From positions 1-38,635 of the forward strand of contig JABLXQ010000056.1 in NCBI GenBank assembly GCA_013178375.1: DNA of 38,635 nucleotides. The letters run 5' to 3'. Each line of letters starts with the position of its first letter. Positions within the stretch are counted from its first letter, which is position 1. Source of the DNA: Gammaproteobacteria bacterium. GTDB lineage: Bacteria; Pseudomonadota; Gammaproteobacteria; Pseudomonadales; Ketobacteraceae. Positions 26,338 to 33,712 of the stretch are shown here, in pieces. Under the pieces are notes generated by a model, which saw nothing but the letters and a program-made list of their open reading frames with translations, ran no database searches and had not been told where the DNA came from. The translations under genes were made by a program, and so were the position numbers.

Positions 26338-26361
26338 CGATTCAGTCCGGCGTGTTAGATT
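26334..26361 (+). promoter_or_regulatory. Candidate sigma-70 promoter for the small ORF / dapA-like leader
   Basis: TTGACG (26334-26339, 5/6) and TAGATT (26356-26361, 4/6) are separated by 16 bases and overlap the hypB stop codon. Transcription from here would run through the small ORF and the terminator before the dapA-like gene. Motif matching only. Confidence 0.45.
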
Positions 26362-26404
26362 TTCAGGCAGTAACTGTCAAAGCAAGTACCATCAGGAAAC
26401 GTTC

Positions 26405-26494
26405 ATGCATTCCGTACACAACCGCAAACCGCTCAAACGCAGCAAACAGAAGAAACCTGTTTGCGGCCCGGTTTTGCGTGTGTGGATGACATAG
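26405..26494 (+). CDS. Small 29-residue Lys-rich ORF, possible leader peptide
   Basis: The ORF begins with ATG at 26405, preceded by AGGA about 7 bases away, and ends with TAG. The product has 29 residues with five Lys (at 8, 11, 14, 16, 17) and three Arg, packed mainly into residues 7-17 (RKPLKRSKQKK). It lies in the 264-base gap between hypB and the dapA-like gene, between a candidate promoter and a strong intrinsic terminator. A run of lysine codons before a terminator and a dapA-family gene is what a ribosome-dependent attenuator would look like. It could equally be a chance ORF or a small basic protein. No homologue is known to me. Confidence 0.4.
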   Translation: MHSVHNRKPLKRSKQKKPVCGPVLRVWMT

Positions 26495-26520
26495 TTCCTG
26501 ACTTGACATCTTCACCCCAC

Positions 26521-26553
26521 AACCCGGTCGCGGAATCCGCCACCGGGTTTTTT
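26521..26553 (+). terminator. Strong intrinsic terminator upstream of the dapA-like gene
   Basis: AACCCGGT (26521-26528) pairs with ACCGGGTT (26542-26549). An inner stem GCGG (26530-26533) with CCGC (26537-26540) leaves a three-base loop, and a run of six T follows (26548-26553). It ends 48 bases before the dapA-like ATG, leaving little room for a promoter in between. It may terminate the hyp operon, act as an attenuator, or both. Confidence 0.85.
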
Positions 26554-26601
26554 ATTGCCTGTTGTTTCCCAAACCTGTCATTTTTCAAAAAGGAGAAAAC
26601 C

Positions 26602-27483
26602 ATGTTTAACGGCTGTTTTACGGCATTGATCACCCCTTTCCGCGATGGCCAGCTGGACGAACCCGCGCTGCGCAAACTGGTGCAGTTTCAGCTGGACCAC
26701 GGCATCCACGGGCTGGTGCCCATGGGTACCACCGGCGAATCGCCCACCGTGTCAGCGCAGGAACACAAACGCGTTGTCGACATCGTGGTGCAGGAAACAG
26801 CGGGGCAGGTGCCGGTGATTGCTGGCGCCGGTTCCAACAATCCGCAGGAAGCGATCGAGTACGCGCGGCATGCGCAGCAGGCCGGTGCCGATGCGGTGCT
26901 GGCAGTGGCGGGTTACTACAACCGGCCGTCGCAGGAAGGGTTGTACCGCCACTTCAAAGCGCTGCATGACGCCACCACTATTCCCATCCTGGTCTACAAC
27001 ATTCCGCCGCGCACCATCGTCGATATCCAGCCGGACACGCTGGCCCGCATCGCGGAATTGCCGCGTATTGTCGGCATCAAGGATGCGTGCGGCGATCTGG
27101 GCCGCATCTGCCACGAGCGCCAGCGCGTTCGCAAGCCGTTCAGCTTTCTGTCCGGCGACGATATTACGGCGCTGGCCTATAACGCGAACGGTGGCAATGG
27201 TTGCATTTCCGTAACGTCCAACGTGCTGCCGGCACAGTGCGCGCGGCTGCAGTCATTGTGTGCGGCCGGCCATTTCGTGGCGGCGCTGGCGTTGCATGAG
27301 CAGCTGGTACCCCTGCATGCCGCCCTGTTCCGTGAGCCCAGTCCGGCGGGAATCAAATATGCGGCGTCGCTGCTGGATCTGTGCAGTGAGGAATGCCGCC
27401 TGCCCATGGTGGCCCTGGCGGAATCGTCACAGGCGGCAATCGGGCGGGCTCTGGCAGATGTCCGTTCAGCGGCCCTTGTATAA
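26602..27483 (+). CDS. dapA: 4-hydroxy-tetrahydrodipicolinate synthase family protein (DapA-like)
   Basis: A 293-residue class I aldolase of the DapA family, which condenses pyruvate with aspartate semialdehyde in lysine and diaminopimelate synthesis. All catalytic residues align with E. coli DapA: GTTGES with Thr43/Thr44, VYNIPPRT with Tyr132 and Arg137, and the Schiff-base Lys160 in VGIKDACGD. FLSGDD and NGGNGCISVTSNVLP follow. AAAGGAG precedes the ATG at a good distance. In gammaproteobacteria the housekeeping dapA usually sits beside bamC/nlpB or purC; here it is isolated after hyp genes, so this may be a second copy. Related enzymes use other substrates, so the lysine role is likely, not certain. 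Confidence 0.88.
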   Translation: MFNGCFTALITPFRDGQLDEPALRKLVQFQLDHGIHGLVPMGTTGESPTVSAQEHKRVVDIVVQETAGQVPVIAGAGSNNPQEAIEYARHAQQAGADAVLAVAGYYNRPSQEGLYRHFKALHDATTIPILVYNIPPRTIVDIQPDTLARIAELPRIVGIKDACGDLGRICHERQRVRKPFSFLSGDDITALAYNANGGNGCISVTSNVLPAQCARLQSLCAAGHFVAALALHEQLVPLHAALFREPSPAGIKYAASLLDLCSEECRLPMVALAESSQAAIGRALADVRSAALV

Positions 27484-27508
27484 GAGCAGGCGGACGCGGG
27501 GTAGCCGG

Positions 27509-27537
27509 CAGACAACGGCGCAAACTAGCGATAAAAT
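27509..27537 (+). promoter_or_regulatory. Candidate sigma-70 promoter for the DUF3857 gene
   Basis: CAGACA (27509-27514, 4/6) and TAAAAT (27532-27537, 5/6) are spaced by 17 bases, 60 bases ahead of the gene. Motif matching only. Confidence 0.4.
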
Positions 27538-27596
27538 AGCCAGGCTTGTGGCATCAAACCAATGTGCTACGTAACGCTATTCCTGCAGGCCTTTTC

Positions 27597-29834
27597 ATGA
27601 ATAAGTGTTTGTTTCGCCGGGCTGTCTGGCCAGTCCTGGGTTTTCTGGCGGTCTTTGCGGGCGTGCCGGCCAATGGGTTCGCCCAGTCCGCCCGGCTGGC
27701 GCCGCCCCTGACCGATCTGGTGCGCCAGTTTCCAGCCACCGGGCAAAAGACTGAAGTCATCCGGAAGATTCTCCACATCGATGTGGATGAGCAGTGGCAG
27801 GACACCACGACCGCGTACATTGCCGTCCGTATTGGCGACAGCGAAGCCGCTCGCGACTACAGCCAGATCAGCGTGTTCTACACCAGTTACTACGAAACGC
27901 TGGAGCTGGATTTCGCCAATGTGCTGAATGAGAACGGCACCACCATTCCCCTCGCCAGCGACGCGGTTCAGGTGCAGACACCGAAGGAAGACAGTTTCTA
28001 TCAGGATACGCGGCAGCTGGTTTTTTCGTTGCCTGGCATCCGGCCGGGCGCGGTGCTGGAATTCCAGTACACGCGCAAGCCGTTGCGCGCGATCATTCCC
28101 GGGGAATGGTTTTCGCGTCTGACGCCCTATTGGTGGGAAGACGCGGCCAACGGTCAGGGAACCCGGGTCGATGCGGTGCGCAGTGCAGAGATTCAGGTTA
28201 CGGCTCCGTCGGGCAAGCCGCTGTATCTGTCGGAGAAAAGCAAAGGCGTGTACCCGTTCGAGCGCAAGCAGGGTCAGGGTCGGCAAACGCTGACCTGGGT
28301 CGCGCAGGATGTGCCGAAATTCCTGCTGGAAAGCAATATGCCGTTCGATCAGGGTGTCGAACGGTTTGTTGAGGTGTCCACCATTCGCGACTGGCGCACC
28401 ATCAACCAGTGGGCGCAGTCGCTGATCGATCCGCAGATCAAAACCGACGCAGCACTGCAGGCCACCGCGCAGCAACTTGCCGCCACGGCAACCACGCCTG
28501 ACGAGAAAGTGCGGGCGGTCTATGCCTATGTGCAGAACAACATCCGCTACATCTTTGCGCATGTGGGGCATGGTGGTTATCAACCCCACGCGGCGGCGGA
28601 CGTGGTGAAAAATGCCTACGGCGATTGCAAGGACCAGACGGTGCTGGTGGTGACGCTGCTGCGGGCCATGGGCGTGGACGCGTATCCCGCGCTGGTCTCC
28701 ACCAAGAGCAACGGCTATTTCAATCCCGATGTCGGCATGGTCGGCTTCGATCACATGATTACCTATATTGCCGACAGTGGCAGCAGCACCCGCTGGCTGG
28801 ACACGACGGGTGATCACGTGCTGTTTCCCGGTGTCAGCATGCAGACCGAAGGGCAGCGCGCACTGGTCATCAATGGCAAGGATGCTGCCTTCACCCTGTT
28901 GCCGGTGCGTTCGCCCGCCCAGCAGAGCGCGCACATGGATCTCGATTTTCGCCATCTTCCCGGCAACGATGTCGAGGTGCTGTTTGAAATGACGCTGTCG
29001 GGCATGTTTGAACAGCATTTCCGCAGCCTGTGGGTTTACGATCAGAATCACGAAAAGACGTTCGAATCCTTTGCCGAACAGATCTTCAACAAGGCCGAGG
29101 TGGTGGAGGTCGGTGCACGCAATGCCGACAATCTGTGGCAGCCGTTTTCCCTGCACGGCAAACTGCTGTTCAAGGATTCCTGGGAAGGTGCGCCGAAGAC
29201 GTCCAACCTGGCGGTCAGCGTCAATCAGCTGGTGCGCCTGTTTGCAGGCATCGGCAGCCTGGAAAAGCCGGCGCAGCGGTTGACGCCTTACGAAAATTAC
29301 ACCGGCTATCGCCTCAGCATGCGGGCCACGATGACAGCGCCGGATGCGCAGTACACCCCGATGGCCATGTCTGCCGGCCCCAGCATCCGCAACGATTTTT
29401 TCGAGCTGAAGCAAAATGGCCGTCAGGAGCAGGACAAGTATGTGATCAACCTGTCGATTGATTTTCCCCGCCACGTTACCAGCCTGGCGCGGTACCCGGA
29501 ATTTTATGAAAAGATGAACGGGCTGGAAGATCTGCCGTTCTGGAATATTGCATTTGCACAGACAGCTACCGTGCAGACAGCGACTCCCGCGCAGGCCGGT
29601 GCAAGCCGAAATACGTCGACGGATGCCATTGGTTCACAGATCAGCATCACCCGCCAGTACATCGACCGGGGTGAATTTGATAAAGCACTGGAAGCGGCCA
29701 TTAAAGCGGTGGCTATCGCGCCAAAGAACGGCGAAGCGCGTTATCTGCTGGGCATGGCGCAGGGATACCGGGGCCTGTACAAGGAATCGGACCTGTCGTT
29801 CGCGGAAGCACTGAAGCTCGGATATAAATTATGA
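27597..29834 (+). CDS. Exported DUF3857 / transglutaminase-like protein with C-terminal helical repeat
   Basis: A 745-residue protein with a signal peptide of about 30 residues (ending GFAQ). Residues about 45-260 form a DUF3857-type beta domain. A transglutaminase-like core follows with its full catalytic triad: Cys344 in YGDCKDQT, His386 in FDHMITY and Asp402 in WLDTTGD. A DUF3858-like beta region follows, and the last 75 residues form a short tetratricopeptide-type pair (YIDRGEFDKALEAAIKAVAIAPKNGEARYLLG). The intact triad suggests a cysteine peptidase or acyl-transfer enzyme acting in the periplasm or outside; no substrate is known. The ATG at 27597 has a CAGG site upstream. It overlaps the next gene by four bases (ATGA), so the two products are probably made together. 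Confidence 0.88.
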   Translation: MNKCLFRRAVWPVLGFLAVFAGVPANGFAQSARLAPPLTDLVRQFPATGQKTEVIRKILHIDVDEQWQDTTTAYIAVRIGDSEAARDYSQISVFYTSYYETLELDFANVLNENGTTIPLASDAVQVQTPKEDSFYQDTRQLVFSLPGIRPGAVLEFQYTRKPLRAIIPGEWFSRLTPYWWEDAANGQGTRVDAVRSAEIQVTAPSGKPLYLSEKSKGVYPFERKQGQGRQTLTWVAQDVPKFLLESNMPFDQGVERFVEVSTIRDWRTINQWAQSLIDPQIKTDAALQATAQQLAATATTPDEKVRAVYAYVQNNIRYIFAHVGHGGYQPHAAADVVKNAYGDCKDQTVLVVTLLRAMGVDAYPALVSTKSNGYFNPDVGMVGFDHMITYIADSGSSTRWLDTTGDHVLFPGVSMQTEGQRALVINGKDAAFTLLPVRSPAQQSAHMDLDFRHLPGNDVEVLFEMTLSGMFEQHFRSLWVYDQNHEKTFESFAEQIFNKAEVVEVGARNADNLWQPFSLHGKLLFKDSWEGAPKTSNLAVSVNQLVRLFAGIGSLEKPAQRLTPYENYTGYRLSMRATMTAPDAQYTPMAMSAGPSIRNDFFELKQNGRQEQDKYVINLSIDFPRHVTSLARYPEFYEKMNGLEDLPFWNIAFAQTATVQTATPAQAGASRNTSTDAIGSQISITRQYIDRGEFDKALEAAIKAVAIAPKNGEARYLLGMAQGYRGLYKESDLSFAEALKLGYKL

Positions 29835-31231
29835 GCACGCCGTTTATTCGTCGCCTGATTCCGGGCGTGGCGTCCCTTGTCCTGTCGGCATGGCTGGCCG
29901 GATGCGGTCAGGCTCCCGTGGTGGGTGCTGATTCTGCAGCGCAGGATAGAGCGGCGTCGGACGCAGCCGGCAGAGATACCTTTACTGAAATTGATCCGGT
30001 GCAGCTGAAAAAGGATGCCGATGCATTGATGCAGCGTGCCGGTAAAGAAAATTCGGTCGCGCTGCTGCAGGATGCCGCGGTTGCCTATGAACAGCTGCTG
30101 CAACTGGCACCCGAGGACAACAGCCTGCAGTACCAGCTGTATGACATCTACTACCGCCTTGCCGCCAGCGGGGCTGACAATGTGGAACCGCGTTTGCGGG
30201 CGCTGTTTGCGACGCTGCCCGCGCCCCTGCGGGAAGCCGTGCGGCCGCCAAGCCTGGCGCTTTTTCTGCAGCGGTATGAAAAATCCGAAGCCAGCAAACA
30301 GTACGACGATGACAGTCTGGTCGGATTGCTGCTGGCGGCCATGCAGGAACAGCCCACAGAACCGGCCACCTATTTGCTGCTGGCGGACAGTTACCTGCGC
30401 ACCCGGCATCCGGCGCTGGCCATTGCCACGGTGAAGCAGGCACTAGCCTATAGTCCGGATAATCCGGCATCGCACAAATATCTCGGACAGGCCTATCGTT
30501 CCTTTGTCCGCAGTCAAAGCTGTATTTATTCGTATCGGGATGAAATCCAGAAAGCGGCGGAGTCGTTGCGCATTGCCAGCAGCCAGTTGCCGGACGATCT
30601 GAAAATCCGTGAACTGCTGGTGGATGTCTATTCCCTGATGAACCTGGCGCCGCTCAGTGCCAACGAAGCGCGCAAGCTGCATGCGGAACGCCCCGACGAT
30701 GTGTCCTCCTGGTTGCTGGCCCAGTCGTTGTCTGACATCTCCCAATACGAAAAATCGGATGAACTCTACCAGACACTGGCTGCCCGTTACCCGGATGTGA
30801 TGTACGAGGCTCTGGCCGGCAACGCCGCGCTGCAGGGAAAATGGGATACCGCCAGCCAGCATTGGGCGCAGCATTTTTACTATTCCAGGCAACCGGCGTT
30901 TTATGCCGCACTGGTGCGCAGCGTCAGCGATGAGCAGGCATACGGAAATGCAGCGGCCATGAAGATATTTGCCGTGCTGACGGAACACATGGATGCATCT
31001 CCCTGGCAGACCAGTCTCAGGGAGTTCCGGCTCGGCCGTCTGGCAGCGGATCAGCTTGTCGCCAGCGCAGTAGATACCTGTGAACGCACCGAAGCCTTTT
31101 TTTATGCGGGTTACGCACAGAAAACCCAGGGCAACAAGCGCAAGGCGGCCGAGTATTTTCAGGCTGCCGTCAATGAAAAAGCGTACAGCTACAAGGAATA
31201 TGCCATGGCGCGGTATTTCCTGGCGCAGTAG
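29831..31231 (+). CDS. Lipoprotein with helical (TPR-like) repeats
   Basis: A 466-residue lipoprotein with lipobox LAGC near residue 25 followed by Gly, hence outer-membrane sorting. The mature part is almost entirely helical; tetratricopeptide-like units can be seen (DAAVAYEQLLQLAPEDNSLQYQLYDIYYRL; LLLADSYLRTRHPALAIATVKQALAYSPDNPASHKYLGQAYR; FYAGYAQKTQGNKRKAAEYFQAAVNEKA). The repeats suggest a scaffold for protein contacts. The start overlaps the stop of the DUF3857/transglutaminase gene (ATGA), the usual sign of translational coupling, so the two products probably work together. No specific name can be given. A terminator follows 41 bases downstream. Confidence 0.85.
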   Translation: MSTPFIRRLIPGVASLVLSAWLAGCGQAPVVGADSAAQDRAASDAAGRDTFTEIDPVQLKKDADALMQRAGKENSVALLQDAAVAYEQLLQLAPEDNSLQYQLYDIYYRLAASGADNVEPRLRALFATLPAPLREAVRPPSLALFLQRYEKSEASKQYDDDSLVGLLLAAMQEQPTEPATYLLLADSYLRTRHPALAIATVKQALAYSPDNPASHKYLGQAYRSFVRSQSCIYSYRDEIQKAAESLRIASSQLPDDLKIRELLVDVYSLMNLAPLSANEARKLHAERPDDVSSWLLAQSLSDISQYEKSDELYQTLAARYPDVMYEALAGNAALQGKWDTASQHWAQHFYYSRQPAFYAALVRSVSDEQAYGNAAAMKIFAVLTEHMDASPWQTSLREFRLGRLAADQLVASAVDTCERTEAFFYAGYAQKTQGNKRKAAEYFQAAVNEKAYSYKEYAMARYFLAQ

Positions 31232-31272
31232 TCTTCATTCCGGCGCGCGCCCATTCGCAACCTTGATCGACG

Positions 31273-31292
31273 ACAGGGTGGCCTGTTTTTTT
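31273..31292 (+). terminator. Intrinsic terminator after the DUF3857/TPR pair
   Basis: ACAGG (31273-31277) pairs with CCTGT (31282-31286) across the loop GTGG, followed by a run of seven T (31286-31292). The stem is short but the T tract is good. It separates this transcription unit from the cytochrome cluster. Confidence 0.7.
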
Positions 31293-31330
31293 CATTCCCT
31301 TGAGTCAGATTCTCCCCGCATTTCGCCAGT

Positions 31331-31363
31331 CTTAAGCTTGCCTTAAGAAAGCAGCCGTACCAT
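31331..31363 (+). promoter_or_regulatory. PmrA/QseB-type box and -10 element before the cytochrome cluster
   Basis: CTTAAG (31331-31336), a 5-base spacer, and CTTAAG (31342-31347) give the exact direct-repeat layout known for PmrA/QseB-family response regulators. A TACCAT -10 lies at 31358-31363, so the box would cover the -35 position, typical for activation by this family. Because each half is itself palindromic, the site also reads as a dyad (TCTTAAG/CTTAAGA). The regulator is not in the window. Confidence 0.65.
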
Positions 31364-31402
31364 GTTCCCCCGTCGCGGCGATCACAGTGGAACGGCAATT
31401 TT

Positions 31403-32032
31403 ATGGAAAATCATGTGCACAAGCCTGTCCTGGTTCCGGTGTGGGATTGGTTTGTGCGCGTGTTTCACTGGTGCACAGTGCTGGGATTCGCGTCCGCCTG
31501 GCTCACCGGCACCTACGGCGCCAATGAAATTCATATTCTGCTGGGTTACGGCATTACGCTGTTGTTGCTCGCGCGTCTGGTGTGGGGCCTGATTGGCACG
31601 CCCTATGCGCGTTTCAGTGCCCTGCGTATTTCTCCGGCCGAGGTCATGCGCTATATCCGCTCGCTGCGCAGCGGCAGTCCTCTTCATTACCTTGGTCACA
31701 ATCCCCTGGGCGGCCTAATGGTGTGCGCTTTGCTGCTGATGCTGTTTGCACTGAGCGTCAGCGGGCTGGTCATTCTGGGAGCCATTGAGTTCGAAGGCCC
31801 CTTGCTCGCATTCACGCAAATGCTGGACGACAACCAGGCCTATGCCGTGCGCGAATTGCACGAAGTACTGGCCTGGCTGGCGCTGTTGTTGGTGGCCCTG
31901 CATGTGGCGGGGGCCATCAGTGCCAGCATCCAGCACCACGAAAATCTGGTACTGGCCATGATCACCGGCAGGAAACGGCTGCAACCCGTCCAGGACAGCA
32001 CTACAACCGCACCCGAAAGGAGCAAACAATGA
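31403..32032 (+). CDS. Membrane cytochrome b561-type protein (SHP-cluster partner)
   Basis: A 209-residue inner-membrane cytochrome b of the b561 / Ni-Fe-hydrogenase b-subunit family. Four transmembrane helices contain four candidate haem-ligand His: His22 (VFHW), His44 (EIHILLG), His153 (ELHEVLAW) and His167 (ALHVAG), enough for two b haems. Proteins of this type move electrons from the quinone pool to a periplasmic partner. The neighbours are an SHP-type and a dihaem cytochrome c, so it most likely feeds them and is not a hydrogenase subunit. A tail of about 35 polar residues follows the last helix. It overlaps the next gene by four bases. Confidence 0.88.
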   Translation: MENHVHKPVLVPVWDWFVRVFHWCTVLGFASAWLTGTYGANEIHILLGYGITLLLLARLVWGLIGTPYARFSALRISPAEVMRYIRSLRSGSPLHYLGHNPLGGLMVCALLLMLFALSVSGLVILGAIEFEGPLLAFTQMLDDNQAYAVRELHEVLAWLALLLVALHVAGAISASIQHHENLVLAMITGRKRLQPVQDSTTTAPERSKQ

Positions 32033-32625
32033 CAATTAAAAACGTACGCTGCCGGTTGGCCGCGCTGGCGCTGGCGACGATCTCTGCGCCTGTGTGCGCC
32101 GCCGACGCTGGATTAAACCTGACGCCACCCGATGACCTGTTTTACACGCAGACCGCCAACGGTTTTGGCGATGGCGCGCCAATTTACGCGGCCAATGCAG
32201 CTGCACCGGAGGCCACTGCGGCAACGGCCGATGACACGCAACTGTCGTTTACCAAGGACAGCGAGAATTTCGAAGAGTCCTGGCTGACCGGCTCGAAGGC
32301 GCACCAGTATCTGGGTCTGGGTGCGCTGGCGCTGGTTGCGGTGGCGGCCGTGTCGCCAAAAGAGGAAGACAGTATCCACGAATACGCCGCCACCAGCGCC
32401 ACCGTTCTGGCCGCAGCGGCAGCCACCACCGGTTTCATTTACCACTGGGAAGATTTCGACTGGAGCGACGGTTTTTCCGATCCGGACAACCTGCACATGC
32501 TGCTGGCGGGACTGGGCACACTGGCGATGATGTATGCAGTGTCGGAAGCGCCGGAAGTAGATCATGCCGGCCCGGGTATTGCCGGTGGTGTTGCCATGGC
32601 CGTGGCCGTGAAGATTACCTGGTAA
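32029..32625 (+). CDS. Unknown membrane protein in the SHP/dihaem cytochrome cluster
   Basis: I do not recognise a named family. The 198-residue product starts with a likely signal peptide (cleavage after about residue 24, PVCA|ADAG), followed by a polar Ala/Thr/Asp-rich stretch (about 26-88). Four hydrophobic segments then occur near 93-110, 119-138, 154-171 and 181-198. His92, His117, His139, His156 and His179 lie at or near segment ends, a layout that could hold haem or metal. The sequence between segments is acidic (KEEDS, HWEDFDW). The gene overlaps the cytochrome b gene by four bases and precedes the SHP gene by 12, so it belongs to the same operon. A fourth electron-transfer or assembly component is a reasonable guess. 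Confidence 0.75.
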   Translation: MTIKNVRCRLAALALATISAPVCAADAGLNLTPPDDLFYTQTANGFGDGAPIYAANAAAPEATAATADDTQLSFTKDSENFEESWLTGSKAHQYLGLGALALVAVAAVSPKEEDSIHEYAATSATVLAAAAATTGFIYHWEDFDWSDGFSDPDNLHMLLAGLGTLAMMYAVSEAPEVDHAGPGIAGGVAMAVAVKITW

Positions 32626-32637
32626 GAGGCTGCTGTA

Positions 32638-33039
32638 ATGAATTCACGCTCAGTCATTCTTTTTTCTGCGCTGCTGCTGGCGCTGTCGGCGCACGCCGAA
32701 ACCACGGTCGTGAAATCCCTGCAGGGGCAGTATCAGACTCAGGGCGCAACGACATTTTCCGCCACCGCCGGCGAAAAACTGTGGAACCTGGAAGTGGCCG
32801 GCAAGAAAGGCGAAATGCGGACCTGTACGGCCTGTCACGGCAAGGACATCACGCAGAACGGCCAGCACGCGTCCACCAAAAAAGTCATCAAGCCCATGGC
32901 CGCCAGCGCCAATCCGAAACGCTACACCGACGAGAAAAAGGTCAGCAAATGGCTGGTACGCAATTGCAAATGGACCTTTGGCCGCGACTGTACGCCGCAG
33001 GAAAAAGGCGATCTTCTGGAATACCTGATTACTCAGTGA
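32638..33039 (+). CDS. shp: Sphaeroides-haem-protein-type cytochrome c (SHP, DUF1924)
   Basis: A 133-residue periplasmic c-type cytochrome with signal peptide ending HAHA-type (SAHA, residues 1-20) and a single CTACH site (Cys63, Cys66, His67). The downstream region matches Rhodobacter sphaeroides SHP closely: HGKDITQNGQ, KPMAASANPKRYTD, VSKWLVRNCKW and GRDCTPQEKGDLLEYL. The Asn of RNC (residue 109, mature about 89) corresponds to the unusual sixth haem ligand Asn88 of SHP, and Cys110/Cys118 to its disulfide. SHP binds oxygen and NO in the reduced state and receives electrons from a dihaem cytochrome c. An AGAGG site precedes the ATG. Confidence 0.92.
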   Translation: MNSRSVILFSALLLALSAHAETTVVKSLQGQYQTQGATTFSATAGEKLWNLEVAGKKGEMRTCTACHGKDITQNGQHASTKKVIKPMAASANPKRYTDEKKVSKWLVRNCKWTFGRDCTPQEKGDLLEYLITQ

Positions 33040-33084
33040 AAGCATTGCACTGAAGCGCCCAAAAACTGAAAGGAGAGCGCACGC

Positions 33085-33666
33085 ATGAAAACAAGATTCA
33101 TACTGGCCGCAGCACTGACTGCCGCACTGGCCAGCCCGCTACAGGCGGGAGAAAAAAACATGCAGCAGGAAGAGACGTTCACCGACTGGCTGTTCACATT
33201 CAGTCGCACCAAGGAAGTGAAGGCTGTCGACAATGAGCAGTACACGGAAGAATGCGGTTCTTGCCATTTTGCCTATCCGCCTGGCCTGCTGCCCACGACA
33301 TCGTGGGAAAAACTGCTGGCCCCCGACGCACTGGAAGACCACTTTGGTGAAAACGCCGAACTGGATGCCGACGTGCTCAGCGCCATCCAGCAGTATGTAT
33401 ATCCCCATGCGGCAGAAAAATCCTGGCACAAGCGATCGCGGAAGATTGCCAACGCCACCGCCGGCGGTGAGGCGCCCATCCGCATCACCGAAGTGAAATA
33501 CATCAAGCGCAAGCATCACGAGATTCCCAAACGCATGATCAAGGGCAATCCGGATGTGCAGTCCCTCAGCAACTGTAATGCCTGCCACACCAAGGCGGAA
33601 AAAGGCACCTTCGACAATGACACCGTGAACATCCCCAATTTCTCCGAGTGGGAAGACGACGATTGA
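33085..33666 (+). CDS. dhc: Dihaem cytochrome c (DHC), electron donor to SHP
   Basis: A 193-residue periplasmic protein with signal peptide ending LQA|GE and two haem-binding sites: CGSCH (Cys57, Cys60, His61) and CNACH (Cys164, Cys167, His168). The segments YTEECGSCHFAYPPGLLPTTSW, DHFGENAELD and IRITEVKYIKRKHHEIP match the DHC family, whose members reduce SHP. The C-terminus is acidic (EWEDDD), good for docking to basic partners. AAGGAG precedes the start. It is the last gene of the cluster that begins with the cytochrome b at 31403. Confidence 0.92.
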   Translation: MKTRFILAAALTAALASPLQAGEKNMQQEETFTDWLFTFSRTKEVKAVDNEQYTEECGSCHFAYPPGLLPTTSWEKLLAPDALEDHFGENAELDADVLSAIQQYVYPHAAEKSWHKRSRKIANATAGGEAPIRITEVKYIKRKHHEIPKRMIKGNPDVQSLSNCNACHTKAEKGTFDNDTVNIPNFSEWEDDD

Positions 33667-33670
33667 TCTG

Positions 33671-33700
33671 TTGATCGGAAAAGGGTTTTTCCGGTTTAAT
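33671..33700 (+). promoter_or_regulatory. Candidate sigma-70 promoter for the MFS gene
   Basis: TTGATC (33671-33676, 4/6) and TTTAAT (33695-33700, 5/6) are spaced by 18 bases just after the dihaem cytochrome stop. The spacer contains a hairpin (CGGAAAA at 33676-33682 with TTTTCCG at 33687-33693) that may act as a weak terminator for the upstream operon. Transcripts from here would begin near 33707, right before a second, stronger hairpin. Confidence 0.4.
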
Positions 33701-33712
33701 AGTGCTCGCATG

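Noticed and set aside
26503-26508. TTGACA as the -35 of a dapA promoter
   Set aside because: No acceptable -10 lies 16-18 bases downstream; that position falls within the terminator stem.
26338-26601. Lysine riboswitch upstream of the dapA-like gene
   Set aside because: The leader is too short, and the conserved five-helix lysine aptamer sequences are not present; only a simple terminator and a small ORF are seen.
27567-29474. 635-codon minus-strand frame under the DUF3857 gene
   Set aside because: It is the shadow of a gene with an intact catalytic triad on the plus strand; no start signal or motif supports it.
31403-32032. Hydrogenase cytochrome b subunit linked to the hyp genes
   Set aside because: The family label often says hydrogenase, but the operon partners are SHP and dihaem cytochromes, and a terminator and other transcription units separate it from the hyp genes.
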